Assembly: GCF_001039355.2 (NCBI RefSeq)
Contig: NW_019775473.1
Location: 199,590-259,589 of the forward strand
DNA length: 60,000 nucleotides
Origin: Lingula anatina
Lineage: Eukaryota; Brachiopoda; Lingulata; Lingulida; Lingulidae
Reading direction: 5' to 3'
Of the stretch, positions 12,397 to 24,595 are shown in pieces (position 1 is the first letter of the stretch; every line of letters begins with the position of its first letter). A program made the translations under genes and the position numbers. The notes beneath the pieces are model-generated. The model saw only the letters and a list, made by a program, of their open reading frames with translations, did no database searches and was not told the origin of the DNA.

Positions 12397-13156
12397 ATGA
12401 TATTCATGAACAGAAGATATATACAACTATCCTTCGCAGTATACGTTACTGTTTTTATTATCATTTCCAAATCTGTTTCGCTTCGGTTGACTCCAGTTCA
12501 GTGTGTGATGAGAGAAATACAGCGAGGCACCTGTCAGTATTCAAATGTTACTGATTTAAATTCTTGTATTCTGATCGGGTATGGGCAACGACCAGCGCAG
12601 TATAGCAAAACCTCACAGTTGTGTCTGGTGGACGAAGCTGTCGGTAGGTCATTAATTTTTTCTTTTCTTCTCCTTATACATGTAATCACACGTTGACCTA
12701 TAAATCTGTTCATTATCTTTGTCTTTTCTGTTGCTTTGATGTATATAGCATTGATTTAGGATAGGATATATAGGTCCAATAGTTTCCAGCTTAGGAGAAA
12801 ACGCAGTGCATACATGTATACATGTGTATTAGAAGGTTAAACTGGAATTAAAGGCGTCCTTATATTTAGTTAACGTGGGGTGCTGGAAAGACACCGAAGA
12901 GCGAGCCATCCCTACCCTAGAGGGCGCGGATCCTATACTAGATGGACCATATGGAGGTAGGATCAACGCCGTTGAAAAGTGTTATGCTGCGGCAAGGAAA
13001 AGAGGATATATTTATTTCGCTCTTCAGGCCGATGGCTGGTGCGCCTCGTCTCCGACTGCCGAGTTAACTTACACCAAGTACGGACGCTCTGCCGCTTGCA
13101 ACGCGGTCGGAACTGGAGGGTATTGGGCCAGCCAAGTTTACAAAATAGACTTCTAA
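12397..13156 (+). CDS. secreted WSC-like protein, paralogue C
   Basis: Exons 12397-12643 and 12870-13156; phase-1 intron; 177 residues. Organisation as in paralogue B: hydrophobic signal segment, four cysteines (VQC, GTC, NSC, QLC), then a WSC-like module with GCWKDT, EKCYAAARKRGY, GWCASS and SAAC cysteines. It agrees with paralogue A and differs from B at the REIQRGTC position, so B rather than C carries the derived residues there. It may be a true tandem gene or the second haplotype of paralogue B; the N at 11902 leaves this open. An extracellular role is inferred from the signal peptide and module. Confidence 0.72.
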
Positions 13157-14910
13157 CCAACTAGAATAAGCGGAGTCTTTATTCAGACAACTGAACGAGG
13201 CACGCAGGTTTATAACAAAATTTTATTAAAATTATCCACTGATATTCCCTGTTATTGCTTGTGCTACTATAGCTGTCCTTGCCGCAGTGGGCGAAAGCAG
13301 TCTTTTATAATTCGGGATGGATTACGCATGTACGTTGCTGAGTATTTTTTTTTAGAGATATTCATGAGTAGCCATAAGGGGCGGTGGTAATTGCGCATGC
13401 GTTACAGGACGGGTGGAGAAGATGTACGCAAACGAAGCCTGTGCAATGCCGCGTTTTGCTGATATAAATACTGTAGATATAAATAATAATCCGGATCACC
13501 ATCAAAATCTAATAATTTGTTTCTTGGTCCTATTCTGGCCTATCCTGAAAATTTCATTAAAATTTGTCTATGGCTTGTGCAGAAAATTTCTAACAGACAG
13601 ACAAACTACATTGTAACTAACAAACAAACGTAAGGACCCGAAAATATGGCCTCCTTAGCAGAGGTAATAATTGCTTGATTAAGTGTTTATCATCCTGGCG
13701 TAAGATGGAGTTGTATTCTATATGATAAAACTTACATTGAAATATATTCCCAATGAAACAGGAGCATAATACTAGATTAACGTTAGCAGAAGCTTTATTG
13801 TTTTCGGCCAACAAATGCAGATTTGATCAATCCGTTAAAGCATAGATGGGTACGGTGCTTGCATATACGCCAAAGGAAGAAATCAAGTTCTGATATAATA
13901 TGCTTTCGGACTGTCGATGTGAAAGCATTTTATGACTGTATTATTTATTTATTTATTTTTCAAGTTGTTAGAAATTATGCAGGTGATTGACTTTATTCAT
14001 TTAAATTGAAATGCAGGTAGTAGAATAATTGGAAAAACTTAATCTAAGGGATCATTCTAACTTATTTAAAAGTCTATCGATCAAGGCAATCAAATCACCA
14101 GAACAGCATCCCACCTTGTTTGGTGGCTTCCTAAATAATTAACAGTACAGGTATTTGTGATGCACGTGTATATATATCATCTTGTGCAATTAGTTTACGG
14201 ATGGCATTTGGTAGATTAGTTCATCAAATCAGTCCAGTGATTAGGGAGAATTGCTGTTATGTCTGACATCGATCTGGTTTAACTAGATAATGCATTGACA
14301 CCAAATTGTTGATTCAGGAACACGCAACGAACATACACGTATTTGTCTAAAATAAATATTTAAATCACAGCAAATAAACGGTATATTTTCAACCGGTCTT
14401 TATCAAGCCACAGTGGGGAGTTGTACATGTACAGCTGTAGGTGTAGATGATGCATACAACAGGCGTATGTTATTTCTAACTGAATTTATTCTCTCGTCTT
14501 CAAAACAAAGTTAAGCGTTCTTATTGGTGTCTTATTGGTCTAAATTTATCTACATACACATAAGTTTCATTGTAAAAGGTCCACCTTTTCAGAAAAAGAA
14601 CCCCCCTTTTGAATTTGCTGGCTACGGGCCTGCATTGCTTGTTTCTTTGACACAATTAAATCGTCAAGTGACATATCCTGTACTTAATCAAATCCAGTGG
14701 TAATGGTGAAAAGGATTTAAATTCTTAATTTATAAAAATGCATATATCGAAATCATTTTGTTGAAATTTTCAACACGCATTTGATCGTAAAGTTTGTCAA
14801 ATAATAACTAATATTACACGTATACGTTCAGCAAAAGATGAGTTGGGGCTCGTTTTTAATGCATTACGGCCCGTCTCACGTTCAGTTGAATCCTAAACGA
14901 CTCATCCCTG
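13157..14910. other. Intergenic, duplicate of 7154-8948
   Basis: This repeats the copy-1 intergenic sequence, with a block of about 140 bp absent after 13206 and extra sequence near 14530-14640. It contains the second copy of the interspersed repeat (about 13483-13670). No gene supported. Confidence 0.6.
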
Positions 14911-17747
14911 CTAGCCAAAGTAGTTGCCTAAAAGTAAAAGTACCTGTGTTATAATCCCAAGTCGAACGTTATACTGTTATTATATTGACTTAATTAATGC
15001 TATATGCTTTAAATTAAGAGAAGGGAGAAACATTTTAAGAATGAAACACGCATGGTAATATGTAGAAAAAGATCAGCTCATTAGAAATTTATTGTCATAT
15101 GAAATATCTCGCTATGCGTTTCCTGAGTATAAACTAAGAGAAGTTCATGAGAAGCCGTTTTTTAATATATGAATATACTGTACTTTGGTAGTTAAGTCTC
15201 TTACCTTTAGAATCGCAGTTGAATGGCTTGTCGTTACCCCCCTTCTGACTGTACTCGTACTCCGCACGTGCACATTCTAGGGAAAAAAAACATGATTAGA
15301 CACTCTTTCGATGCTCGCAGTCAGCATTAGTAGAGTCGGGCTATGAAATTGTAGTTCAAAATACGGTTATACACTCTTTTCATGTTCGCAGTCGATCAGC
15401 ATTGCAACAGTCGGGCTTTGAAATTGTAGTTCAAGTCACTAATTTGGCGATCAAAAACACTAATTAACAATTAGTAACAAACGACAATTTCGTTTACAAG
15501 GCCTGTACAAAACAATTTACTGATTTTTGGTTAGAAGAAAAAGATATCTATGGCATCAAGAACTAGAACTGTTCCTTCAATTTGCTGCCTTTTCCTGGTT
15601 TAATGATTTTTTATAGCTTACCGCAACCCATATCAAGGGCCTCCCATATGTTAACCATGTAATTCGAAATACGATCTCCTTTTTTCGTCACGCACATGCA
15701 CCTGTAAAGACAAAAGGGAACATTTATTTCTAAGTTTTTGATATGAGCTAATTAACATGGGATTGATGTATATACCAGTACATCGGCGTGAAAATCTAGT
15801 CCAAATTCAATTGCTAATGTTCAGCAAATCACACGTTTTTTTTTCGTAAGAATTTGAATATATTTACTTTTGCTTTTTAGGTACGATTGTGACACAATCA
15901 GAATATTATAATTTCACAAAAAGAATACATCATAAACTCTGCGTCAGACAGGCACATACTACGAATGTAAATTTATTTATAAATCTTATTTCAATCGTAC
16001 ATGTAAGTTTGTGACAAAGTCGCTCGTTACTTACTGTTAAAACTTGATTTTTGTACGATACAGATTCAGAATAGTGTTTTGGAATTGATTTAACTAGCTT
16101 GCATACCTTAATTACCACGCTCTCTTCTGAAATAACATCATTTTTCACAAATCTAATTTCAAAACCGATTCAGAGTAGACTATGACGCAATGTCTTGATC
16201 TGCAGTAAAAAAATTACAAAAACATGAACATTTCCAAAGAAAAGATGGGGACTTACTTGGAGCCAAGACACTGTTTGGGCGAATAATCGCCGTTGTCTTC
16301 ACAGTTCAGTTTTGGAGCTCCTACTCTGGTCAGAAGGCTACCCTCAAAGTCAGCCTTGCGCTCCAAACAGTTCTCTAGAAATAAAGTGTATAATTTATCA
16401 CTTCCCTAAGCAAAATATCAGGCCTGCTGCAATTTTGCAAATTTGACAGCATCATTTATATGCTTTAAACAACGTTCTGAAAACGTTTCCAAGTAATCTT
16501 GTATTTTTAAGTGTTTTCTAAAACATCAACAAACTGTTTGTACAGAGTTTATGTGGCTTGTATACATAGACTTTTTAACATAAAAAAATGTTACTGATGT
16601 TAAATAATGGAGTATATCATAGCATTACCCTGATCATGTTTAGCTATAACGTTATGTTAATGTTTCCTTTAACCTTATTAGCAAAACACGTTAATGAAGT
16701 TATCGAAAACGCGTTGATAATGGTACAAAATATTTACACAATAACGTTTCCAAAACATTTATGTGTTAGCTGGGGTAAAGGTTTTACAAATAGCTTACTT
16801 TTCACACAGGTTTGGCTTTCCGGGCTGCATTTTAGCCCTTCACCGCATTCAGCTGTGGCAGGCACTCCAAGCAACAAAAGTTGGATGCATTTGTCGCCTT
16901 CCTCTGAAAAATCAACAACATTGATTCGGTGTTTTGTTGATAAGACAGCCAAGATATAAACAGTGTACAGGCAAATTACACGTGGAAAATACTGTAGTTT
17001 GCCTTAGATTCTTAAAATAATCGTCCATGAGTTTTAAATATATGTCGGATGTTTAGGAGAGAAGTTATGGGATCCTTTTTTTTGAGCCAAAAGCTGGACA
17101 GGAGTAAATTACATTTGCAAATTTCAGAACTCAGGCCTGTATAATGCATCATATCTGATATAGCACACCGTGCATGTTATCCTTTTACTTTACCCTACCA
17201 TGACCTTTATGATACCGGCTCTACTTTCCAACTCATCACGATACCAGTTCCACTACCCGCACTGAGAAACACAGGGCGCTCTCCTCCATTATTCTAGGTC
17301 TCCCTACAACCGATCTACTTACATGTACAAGGGGGGGGGGGGGTGGCTTCGTGACATAAATTACACGTACCTACGGCCGTACATGTATGTGTAAAAATCT
17401 GCACTTAGGAAGCCGAATGTGTATGTACATGTGTATGTACCAGTTTGTGTGTGGGGTAACCGTACGGAAAACATAAATAAACGGGGGTTTGGGGGAGGGT
17501 GGGGGTTGTCTACTAATTCTGTTCTCCCTGCGTTTATGTTTGGCGTGCATAAAAATAGTGGCGGGGATATAAGCTCCCTGCTTCACCCCTGGTTCCTAGG
17601 CCTATGCACAACACTGGCTGTTTAAGTTCTTGACTTGAAATTTATTGAAATCTGTTAAGATTTGAGAAAAAGGTTTTAGTGCATTTTACTTCCAACTTAG
17701 TATAAAGTCATAGTTAAACAAATGACACACCAAATTAGAGGGCAAAA

Positions 17748-17793
<46 letters not shown>

Positions 17794-17983
17794 TGAACTT
17801 ACTCAGCAGCGTTATACAGACGTCACAACAGCCGCACATGCCACCGGGTCTTACCGCGCCACCTTTGGCCAAGCACGCTTGTTCATCCAGTAAGGTACAG
17901 GTGGCTCCCTTGCAGGCGTCCGGAGGGCACACCAAGGCGTTTGCGGCCGCAGCGCAACAAGCCAGAAGTACGAATATTTTCAT
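14911..17983 (-). CDS. IGFBP-like plus thyroglobulin type-1 protein G
   Basis: Exons in coding order: 17803-17983, 16799-16903, 16257-16374, 15622-15701, 15205-15276, 14911-14927 (phases 1,1,2,1,1); 190 residues. Residues 1-20 (MKIFVLLACCAAAANA) form a signal peptide. Exons 1-2 encode a 12-Cys domain with the IGFBP hallmark MCGCCDVC, then GDKC, AECGEGLKC and QTC, spaced like the N-terminal domain of IGF-binding proteins and arthropod single-IGFBP-domain proteins. One complete Tg-1 module follows (NCLERK, PKLNC, QC, CMC, MGC). A second module keeps only its first two cysteines, ending GNYFG and a stop in a 17-base exon. Secretion is well supported. Binding of insulin-like peptides or protease inhibition are family-based possibilities only. 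A (GA)n tract starts a few bases inside intron 1. Confidence 0.75.
16904..17802. other. Intron 1 of gene G
   Basis: Contains a 12-base G run at about 17331-17342, a (GA)n microsatellite at about 17751-17792, and no recognisable gene. Confidence 0.6.
17751..17792. repeat. (GA)n microsatellite beside a splice donor
   Basis: About 20 GA units. On the coding strand this is a CT tract starting about 10 bases after the GTAAGT donor of gene G exon 1. Confidence 0.9.
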
Positions 17984-18060
17984 GTTTTTCAAAATAGAGG
18001 CAAAATGATGCTTTAAAAGCAAGTTATTTTGTGCTTCTCCTTTGAATATCAGGAGCGTGG

Positions 18061-18068
18061 TATTTATA
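18061..18068 (-). promoter_or_regulatory. TATA box of gene G
   Basis: TATAAATA on the minus strand, 78 bases upstream of the chosen ATG at 17983. Position and sequence fit a core-promoter TATA box, and genes D and I have the same octamer at comparable distances. Confidence 0.55.
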
Positions 18069-19216
18069 GCGTTATCGTGCTGGCACTCTAGATAATGCAG
18101 TGTAACGTCAACATTTACTCTTGCCAAAAGATAAGGAGGGAAGAATGACAAATGTAACTTGTTTCAACTTTATCTTTTTCTTTTAATTGGAAAAGTTGTG
18201 AGATGACTCTGCTGCTGATGTATAATATGATAATTATAAAATCTTTAAAAAGTCCTCACGACAGTATGAAAAGGCTGTAGATTTAAAAATTCAGCCATTT
18301 GTGCTTATATACAAAGTACTGGAGTTTCAGCGTTCATTTTGGAATTGCATGCTTGTTTTTTTATAGTATTTACACCCACAATTCATCTTGCGCGAAACCG
18401 TGACAACCTTTTAACCGCCTGCTTATACCGGTTCACGGCCCACACAAGCGAAGAGCGTGACCCTGTGGCTTACGTGCCAGTTAATCTCTGGAGAGCAACA
18501 GACGCGGTTTGTGAATTGCCAAATATTAGCATCACGATTCGAGATAACGCGTAAGCTTATGCGTGCACCCACATAGAGGCAGAGCTATTACAGGGTTGAT
18601 TGTATGGAAACTGATACCGTGGAGAAAACGTCGCAAGAGAAAGACGTTTCTGTTTACAAGTATTATCGCTCGGGCAAATGTGACACAGACACAGGAATAA
18701 AAACGATAAAGACTCAGACAGAGATACAAATGACTCAACGCATTCGATTTTGCTTTTACTTTTGTCTACAAATGTGTGTGTGTGTGTGCACGTGCGCGCA
18801 CTTGTGTCTGTTACAGCCGTGCTCGAAGATCGAATCATTTATTTTCAGGAAACTCATTTATTTTATCCTTGAATTCGCGACAGATATGATTAAACAGTTG
18901 CTCGCAATATTTTAGAAATGGATGATCTTGGAATCTAGAGAATTTTTCTCATAATGTTGCTTGCTCGAACAATTTGCTGTAAAGTGTCTTTAAATGTTGG
19001 CACAATGTAAAAAAAGATATCTAGAAACCAATGTCGTTTTGATAGACGATACGAGAATTATCTTTGCTTTGCATTTTCTATGATCCCTTTTTTAAAACAA
19101 ATTTGACAGAAAAAAAATTGTTTTAGATTTATTCAGTCTTTGATACCATTTCCACCTTTCGACCGGCTACAGTTTATGTCAATCGCGTCTTCGGATCAAA
19201 CTCCAATTAAAAAAAG
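18069..19216. other. Intergenic between Tg genes G and F
   Basis: No gene recognised. It contains a short (TG)n/(GT)n and CACGTGCGCGC-rich stretch near 18772-18805. Small open frames here show no domain or splice context. Confidence 0.5.
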
Positions 19217-21413
19217 TTAACAGTTGAGCTTGTGTTGCTCCCAGATTCCCACTGGCTGTGTGGCCTGCAGCATCTTTCCGGTTCTGTCTGCGCAGAAGCA
19301 AACTGAGCCAGAGCACTGGATCTTGTCGTAGTTACCTGGAAGTAAAAGTTTATTTAGGGATATCGTCCACGGTAATAAAATTGTAATCAAAACATCTTTA
19401 TCGCTAAAAAGCCAAACATGTCAAGGTAAAGGATGAAAAGGCACGATTGTGCCATTCAGTGTTTATTCGAATACATGTACATAAATCTACTGTGTGGTAC
19501 ATGAATTAATTATCATATTTTAAATCTGAGCCAGTGTTTAGAACGTATTGTCTCAGAGCGACTGAGAAACTTTAAAGGGTTCAATAAAATTAGGCCCTAC
19601 CAGTTCAAATGTATTTCAAAATTTCTGTAGATATTGAATACAATATCAACAAAATAATAACATTAAATATACATTTAATATAAATATAATTGTTTAACGA
19701 GACATTATGTCACACCCGTCAACCGACGTGGAGACTAATATACAAGACGTGTTCAAACATATTTATCATACATATTAAGTCAAAAATGAAGAATTTAAAT
19801 GATTTTGTTAACGACGGTTGCAACAGCCGATTTTCCACCCAGGGTAAAACAATATAAAAAACAATGCATTTCACTCCACAACTCATTGAATCAAATAATT
19901 TTTTTCTCGGATGTGCCCTTCATTCGTCAAGATGTCTTGTTTACGAAGTAAATTGCGATTGTAACAAAGTTTCAGGTCTTTCATGGTTTTGTGAAATGGA
20001 ATGGCAAAAAAAAAAAAAAAAAAATGCTTATTTTTTTATCATTTGTAAACACGAATTTATATCATGTCACGTGAGTAGGCAGTCAAGATGAAAATTCTAA
20101 TTCATGGCATATAGAACTCCTAAACGACGGTCCTTTCCTTTGAGACTGACGTTTGAAATAAAAATAATTTACCGTATTTGTCACAGTTATACATCTTGCC
20201 GACGATTCCCAGCTGTTGGTAGTCATCCAAGTCACGTGCACATTCTGAAACGAAATTTGATTGGTTCTACAGCATCACGTGTTAAAAATAGCAACATCGA
20301 ACACATACACCAGTGCACAAGTCTGATAAAACTGTTACTGATAATAATAAATACAAGTAGAGAGCACAGGCTAATATCTCACTCTTTCACTCCGACATAT
20401 TCCAAGTGCTTTAATTTACTGTCAGGTTTATGAAACCACAGCCAGCAATTATAACCAGAATATTTGAAAACTTCAACATATCCACAAGACCTGCATTTAT
20501 TGGAAAACAGAAAATTGAAAAATGTTCATCTATTGACTTGGCTCTCCTTTTGCAACGGATACACACCCTGTAATCAATTATTATTTGGGTGTATATAATC
20601 GCTTAGTATTTAGATTAATATGGCAATTTAACTCACGGCAGTCATGGTCTTCCCATCTGTGTCTCATATCGTAATTCAACATGTCGCCACATGCGTCTAC
20701 GCAGTAGCTCCTGTAGAAAATAAATAAATAAATAAATAAATGAATAAATAAAGTCAAGATCATTATCTTATTTCTAGATCTTCACAAAGAAGATGAACAA
20801 TTATCTAAAATATTTAAATTACACGTATTATACGTAGAAAGAGGAACTGTGTGAACCAACTTTGCAAGATATCGAAAGCCAAACTTACATAGATCCGCGG
20901 ACCTGTTTGGCGGCGAAAGTGCCATCATCGTTACATTTTGGTGCTTCCAGTCCCAGTGGTCTGTTGACCATGTTCTGGACCTTAAGAAGCTCATCCGAAC
21001 ATTGCTTTTGGCACAGCTCTGAAAAACAGAAAAGAATGCAAATGCTTAAGTGGTCACGTTGTGAAGAGCAGAACAATATGCGGAATTAGGAACATGATAA
21101 TTGCTAACAAAATGGCTAGATTGCCATTTAGAAATCTCATAATTAAGTCGATTCTTTTTCAGGTCGCCAAATCTGTGAGACATTGTTGAAATCAGATGTG
21201 CGAAAACGTCATTCTGAAGTAATAAAAAGACATTGCCGTACCTTGTTCCTAAACACATTATTCTATTTGTTTAAAGTTACGAATCCAAGGAAAAATGTCC
21301 TCATCAAAACAAAAGTATTAATTTTACAAACATCTTTTTATCAAGATGCCACAATACTTACTGACAGCGCTGGCAGCAACCAGAACGCAGGCAAGAACAA
21401 CCAGAACCTTCAT
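19217..21413 (-). CDS. Secreted two-module Tg-1 protein F
   Basis: Exons in coding order: 21362-21413, 20889-21018, 20637-20710, 20173-20244, 19217-19335 (phases 1,2,1,1); 148 residues. Exon 1 is a signal peptide (MKVLVVLACVLVAASA). Module 1 runs from LCQKQC through APKCNDDGTF and SYCVDACGD to HDC. The usual QC is replaced by QV and the first Cys of CWCV by Tyr, so the central disulfide pair is missing together. Module 2 is canonical: QCARDLDDY, MYNCDKYG, NYDKIQCSGSVCFCADRTG, ending KLNC and a stop. There is no IGFBP-like domain. Length and exon phases parallel gene E. A role as an extracellular protease inhibitor or growth-factor modulator is a family-level inference. Confidence 0.75.
20717..20752. 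repeat. (TAAA)n microsatellite
   Basis: About nine TAAA units with one interruption, in intron 2 of gene F just upstream (coding sense) of the exon 3 acceptor. Confidence 0.9.
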
Positions 21414-21476
21414 CTTTCAAGTGCTGTCCCTCGTCAATACAAAACTGTATGTGAGCACCTACACCTGCCTTGACCT

Positions 21477-21484
21477 TATATATA
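21477..21484 (-). promoter_or_regulatory. TATA-like box of gene F
   Basis: The minus strand reads TATATATAAGG about 65 bases upstream of the ATG at 21413, which suits a TATA box. Confidence 0.45.
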
Positions 21485-22331
21485 CGTCTTATCTGGCAAA
21501 TCTGGCTATATTTAACTCTGCCAAGCCCATATCATGTCCACGGAGGTTTAGGTCTTATGGGCATCGGAAACATATGTACTATATCGCGAAATGTGCTTAT
21601 CTAGTTTTGTCATATCTGCAGAGAGCAGTGTGTATGTTTGTCCAAAAAATCTGAAAGCTCCTATCAGTGTGGGAAAGGCCACACATATAAACAATTGGAA
21701 ATGAAAGGGAGCTGAAGTACCACTTGAATCATGTTTCTATTTTTGTGAATCGTTTGAACCCTCTTCTTACCCCCCTCCCCGGTCGGGATTTGTTTTCAGT
21801 TTACAAATGCTTCAGATTCATTCTTTGAAGCTGCAAGTATATCAGTGCATATATGAACATAGCGAGGTATTAGGTTTTTGCGAAACGTCAACGATTTTCT
21901 ACTTAATAGATTGTAAACATATGATCAGTTTCTAAATCTCTTCCACAAAACACTCACTTTACTTTCGGATATGAACATCATGTACCGGAACATGAACGCT
22001 CACCATCCCATAACATAATGCTACTTGTTTGGGTGCTGTGTACTTTTGGAGTGCATGTACTATTAGAAAGATTATTCTGTGTGTCTGTTTGTGTGTGTGG
22101 ATTTGCGTATTTCCTCAAGACATGTATGTTAATATCAGAATCCAATACTGATATCGAATATGCGATTTGAACATGTTTTAATAGAACTTTATAGCTTATT
22201 TATCTATTTATTATTATTATTATTGAAGTACAGAATATAGAAATAGCACAGTCTGTTTGAGAATTCGCTTTAATGAAATTGTGCTCATTGTAACGTCGGA
22301 ATTTAAGGCTTGATTTCTCAACTTGGAGTTC
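21485..22331. other. Intergenic between Tg genes F and E
   Basis: No coding exon, RNA gene or clear repeat family recognised. It holds short ATT-trinucleotide and TGTGTG tracts only. Confidence 0.5.
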
Positions 22332-23690
22332 CTAGTTGGGCTTGCGATAATTGCCTGAAAAAAAGTCATGTATTATACATTTTCGGCGGTGGAAGGTTGC
22401 CTGCCAAAAACAAACAGTTCTTTTTAAAGTGAAATCCATGATAACACTGTCACAATCATTTACATCCATCTCAGACTTATTGCTCAAATAAATATTGTTA
22501 TTGCAGATATCTCAGTGACTCACACGCAAACATTTACTAAACCTGGTATATTATCTGTCCTATAATCTTAAAAAGGTGACATAATGCATTTCGTTCTTGA
22601 TAATATTCATAATACCAAATTTATTCGAGGTTGGCCATTTTCAAATATTTTGGCCAACTGGTATTATTTTGCACGAAATTGTACCGTAAGTATTGTATTA
22701 CTATGTATTCTTACCGTATTTATCACAGAAGAACAGTTTTCCGATGATGCCTTTTTCAAGGTAATCAGCCAAGTCACGTGCGCACTCTGAAACAGGATCA
22801 ACCAATGAAAGGACAGAGTCAGTTTAGGCTCACAGTATTCTTACATGGCAAGTAAAGATCAACAACAAAATGTTTGTAAATCAAATGGAAATAAAATTAT
22901 AATCTAGCATTTGAGGTCTTAGTCATTTGTTAATAATTTGAAATAATAAATGATTTGAACTCACTGCAGTCGTTGCCTTGAGAAATATGGCCCATTTGGT
23001 AGTCAGTCAAAATGTCACCGCATCTGTCCACACAATAGGTCCTGGAAATATTACTGTACCTATCAGGTTGACGTCAACGTACAGAGAAACACACCGTGAT
23101 CCCCACTTCTGCTCTATTTATTTCAATTCTGGGGTTATCGATATTATAACTATTTGAAATTGAAATTTTGCACCAAGTGACGTCAAGCGTTTCACAGAAA
23201 CCTTAGAAAATTCAAATATCTTTCATACTCCATCGCCCATAACTTACGCCGATCCTTGGAACTGCAGGGCTGCGTATGTGCCATCATCCTTACACGTAGG
23301 TTTCCATTGGCCAAGCAGTGTAGGTCCGTTCTGGATCTGAAGCAGCTGAGTTTTGCACTTGTTTTGGCAAAGTACTACAATGAATAGACATGCACTAATC
23401 GAGTACAGAGCACGGGAATAGGACATGAAGCTCTTTTGTTTTCGATTTTTTCCGGAACAGATCTATTACTCGATCGACCATTTATAACGGTGTCATACAT
23501 TGAATAGATAAAAAAGGAAATTAATGTTTCTCCGTTTTAACCAAACCAAAAGTGCAATCTCATGTACCAAATAACAGTGTATTTTCTCGTCTTCTGAGAC
23601 TCATTTTTTACTACTATACCCAAACCCTGTCCACATACTTTCGGCGCTAGCTGCAACAACAACACAGGCAATAACGACAAGGAACTTCAT
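22332..23690 (-). CDS. Secreted Tg-1 protein E with truncated second module
   Basis: Exons in coding order: 23639-23690, 23248-23374, 22965-23041, 22715-22786, 22332-22354 (phases 1,2,1,1); 116 residues. Signal peptide MKFLVVIACVVVAASA. Module 1: LCQNKC, KPTCKDDGTY, QFQGSATYCVDRCGD, NDC. As in gene F, the QC and the first Cys of the CWCV motif are both missing, and an extra Cys follows CVD. Module 2 has KCARDLADY and LFFCDKYG. The 23-base last exon then gives GNYRKPN and a stop, so the second half of the module is not encoded. The acceptor before this exon is strong (T run then CAG) and phase fits, so the early stop looks real rather than an annotation slip. A sequencing or allele-specific change cannot be excluded. 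Confidence 0.68.
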
Positions 23691-24595
23691 CCTGGGCTCA
23701 GAACTCTTCGTTTGACGATACGGTGTATTATGGTATGGTGTGTTATGGTGTGTTGCCGTGTGTTCTCTTACCCTTGGTGAGAGAAGAGCCAGATGTCGCA
23801 CACTCCTTGGTGTGTTAGTAGGCCTAATCCGCGGCAAAGGGTTTTCTTCTAAACTACTTAACCAACGGTTCCTTGCATTAGCAATGATGCGATGAAACAA
23901 ACGAGGAATGAATAAATGTATCAATAAATGAAAGTTGAAAATAAGTGACGGTGCACTTTGTCGTTAAATACACAATTGAACCCGCGTAAATCAATCAACT
24001 TATGGCATAAAATGTTGCGTTTGGAAAAGTTGTGTAATTCTAAATAATGATGAGTTCAGAAATACCAGGCACGGGCAAGGTAAGACTGTTCAAAAAGGGA
24101 GAAGATAAGGCACTTGCATGGAAGGGTCCTGAAAAGGACGAACCAATATTTGTTCAAGTTTTGAAAGTTTGATTTAGACGACAGAGTTGACGCTTGATTA
24201 GGGAGGTCAACGGGTTTTGTTTTATCAAAATAATCTTTCAAATGTAAAGCGCACGGACCTGATAAACAATCAACTGCGATGCGCGTCCTACTCATTTGAG
24301 TCGACACATTTTCAGAACTATATCAATTTCTAATATAAAATCTTACGCCTTAAATATATGTCCTGATAAGTCAAAACTAATACATTTCTGGACTTTCTGC
24401 AGTGGTGCTTTATTATTATAATTATTTTCGCCAGAAGCATTCTTTACAAGTTCATTTATTTGTACATGAACCCGCAAGTTAAATGCCAATATAAACCGTC
24501 TGTCTTTTAATTATGAATCACAGTCAAAACGAATGTCCAGGTTGTTCCTCACAATTGTCATACATTGACAATCTGCAATCAGTGTCTGGTAGTAT
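23691..24595. other. Intergenic between Tg genes E and D
   Basis: No gene recognised. A short repeat of GGTGTGTTATGGTGTGTTG-type words lies near 23720-23760. Confidence 0.5.

Larger units (their letters stand above)
11903..16621. repeat. Recent segmental duplication, copy 2
   Basis: Near-identical to 5900-10623 and beginning at the base after the N at 11902. It carries WSC-like gene C and the 3' exons of Tg gene G. Homology stops at about 16621, after which gene G continues upstream into its two 5' exons. Confidence 0.85.

Noticed and set aside
16588-16959. 123-codon plus-strand frame
   Set aside because: Antisense to gene G exon 2 and flanking intron; no domain.
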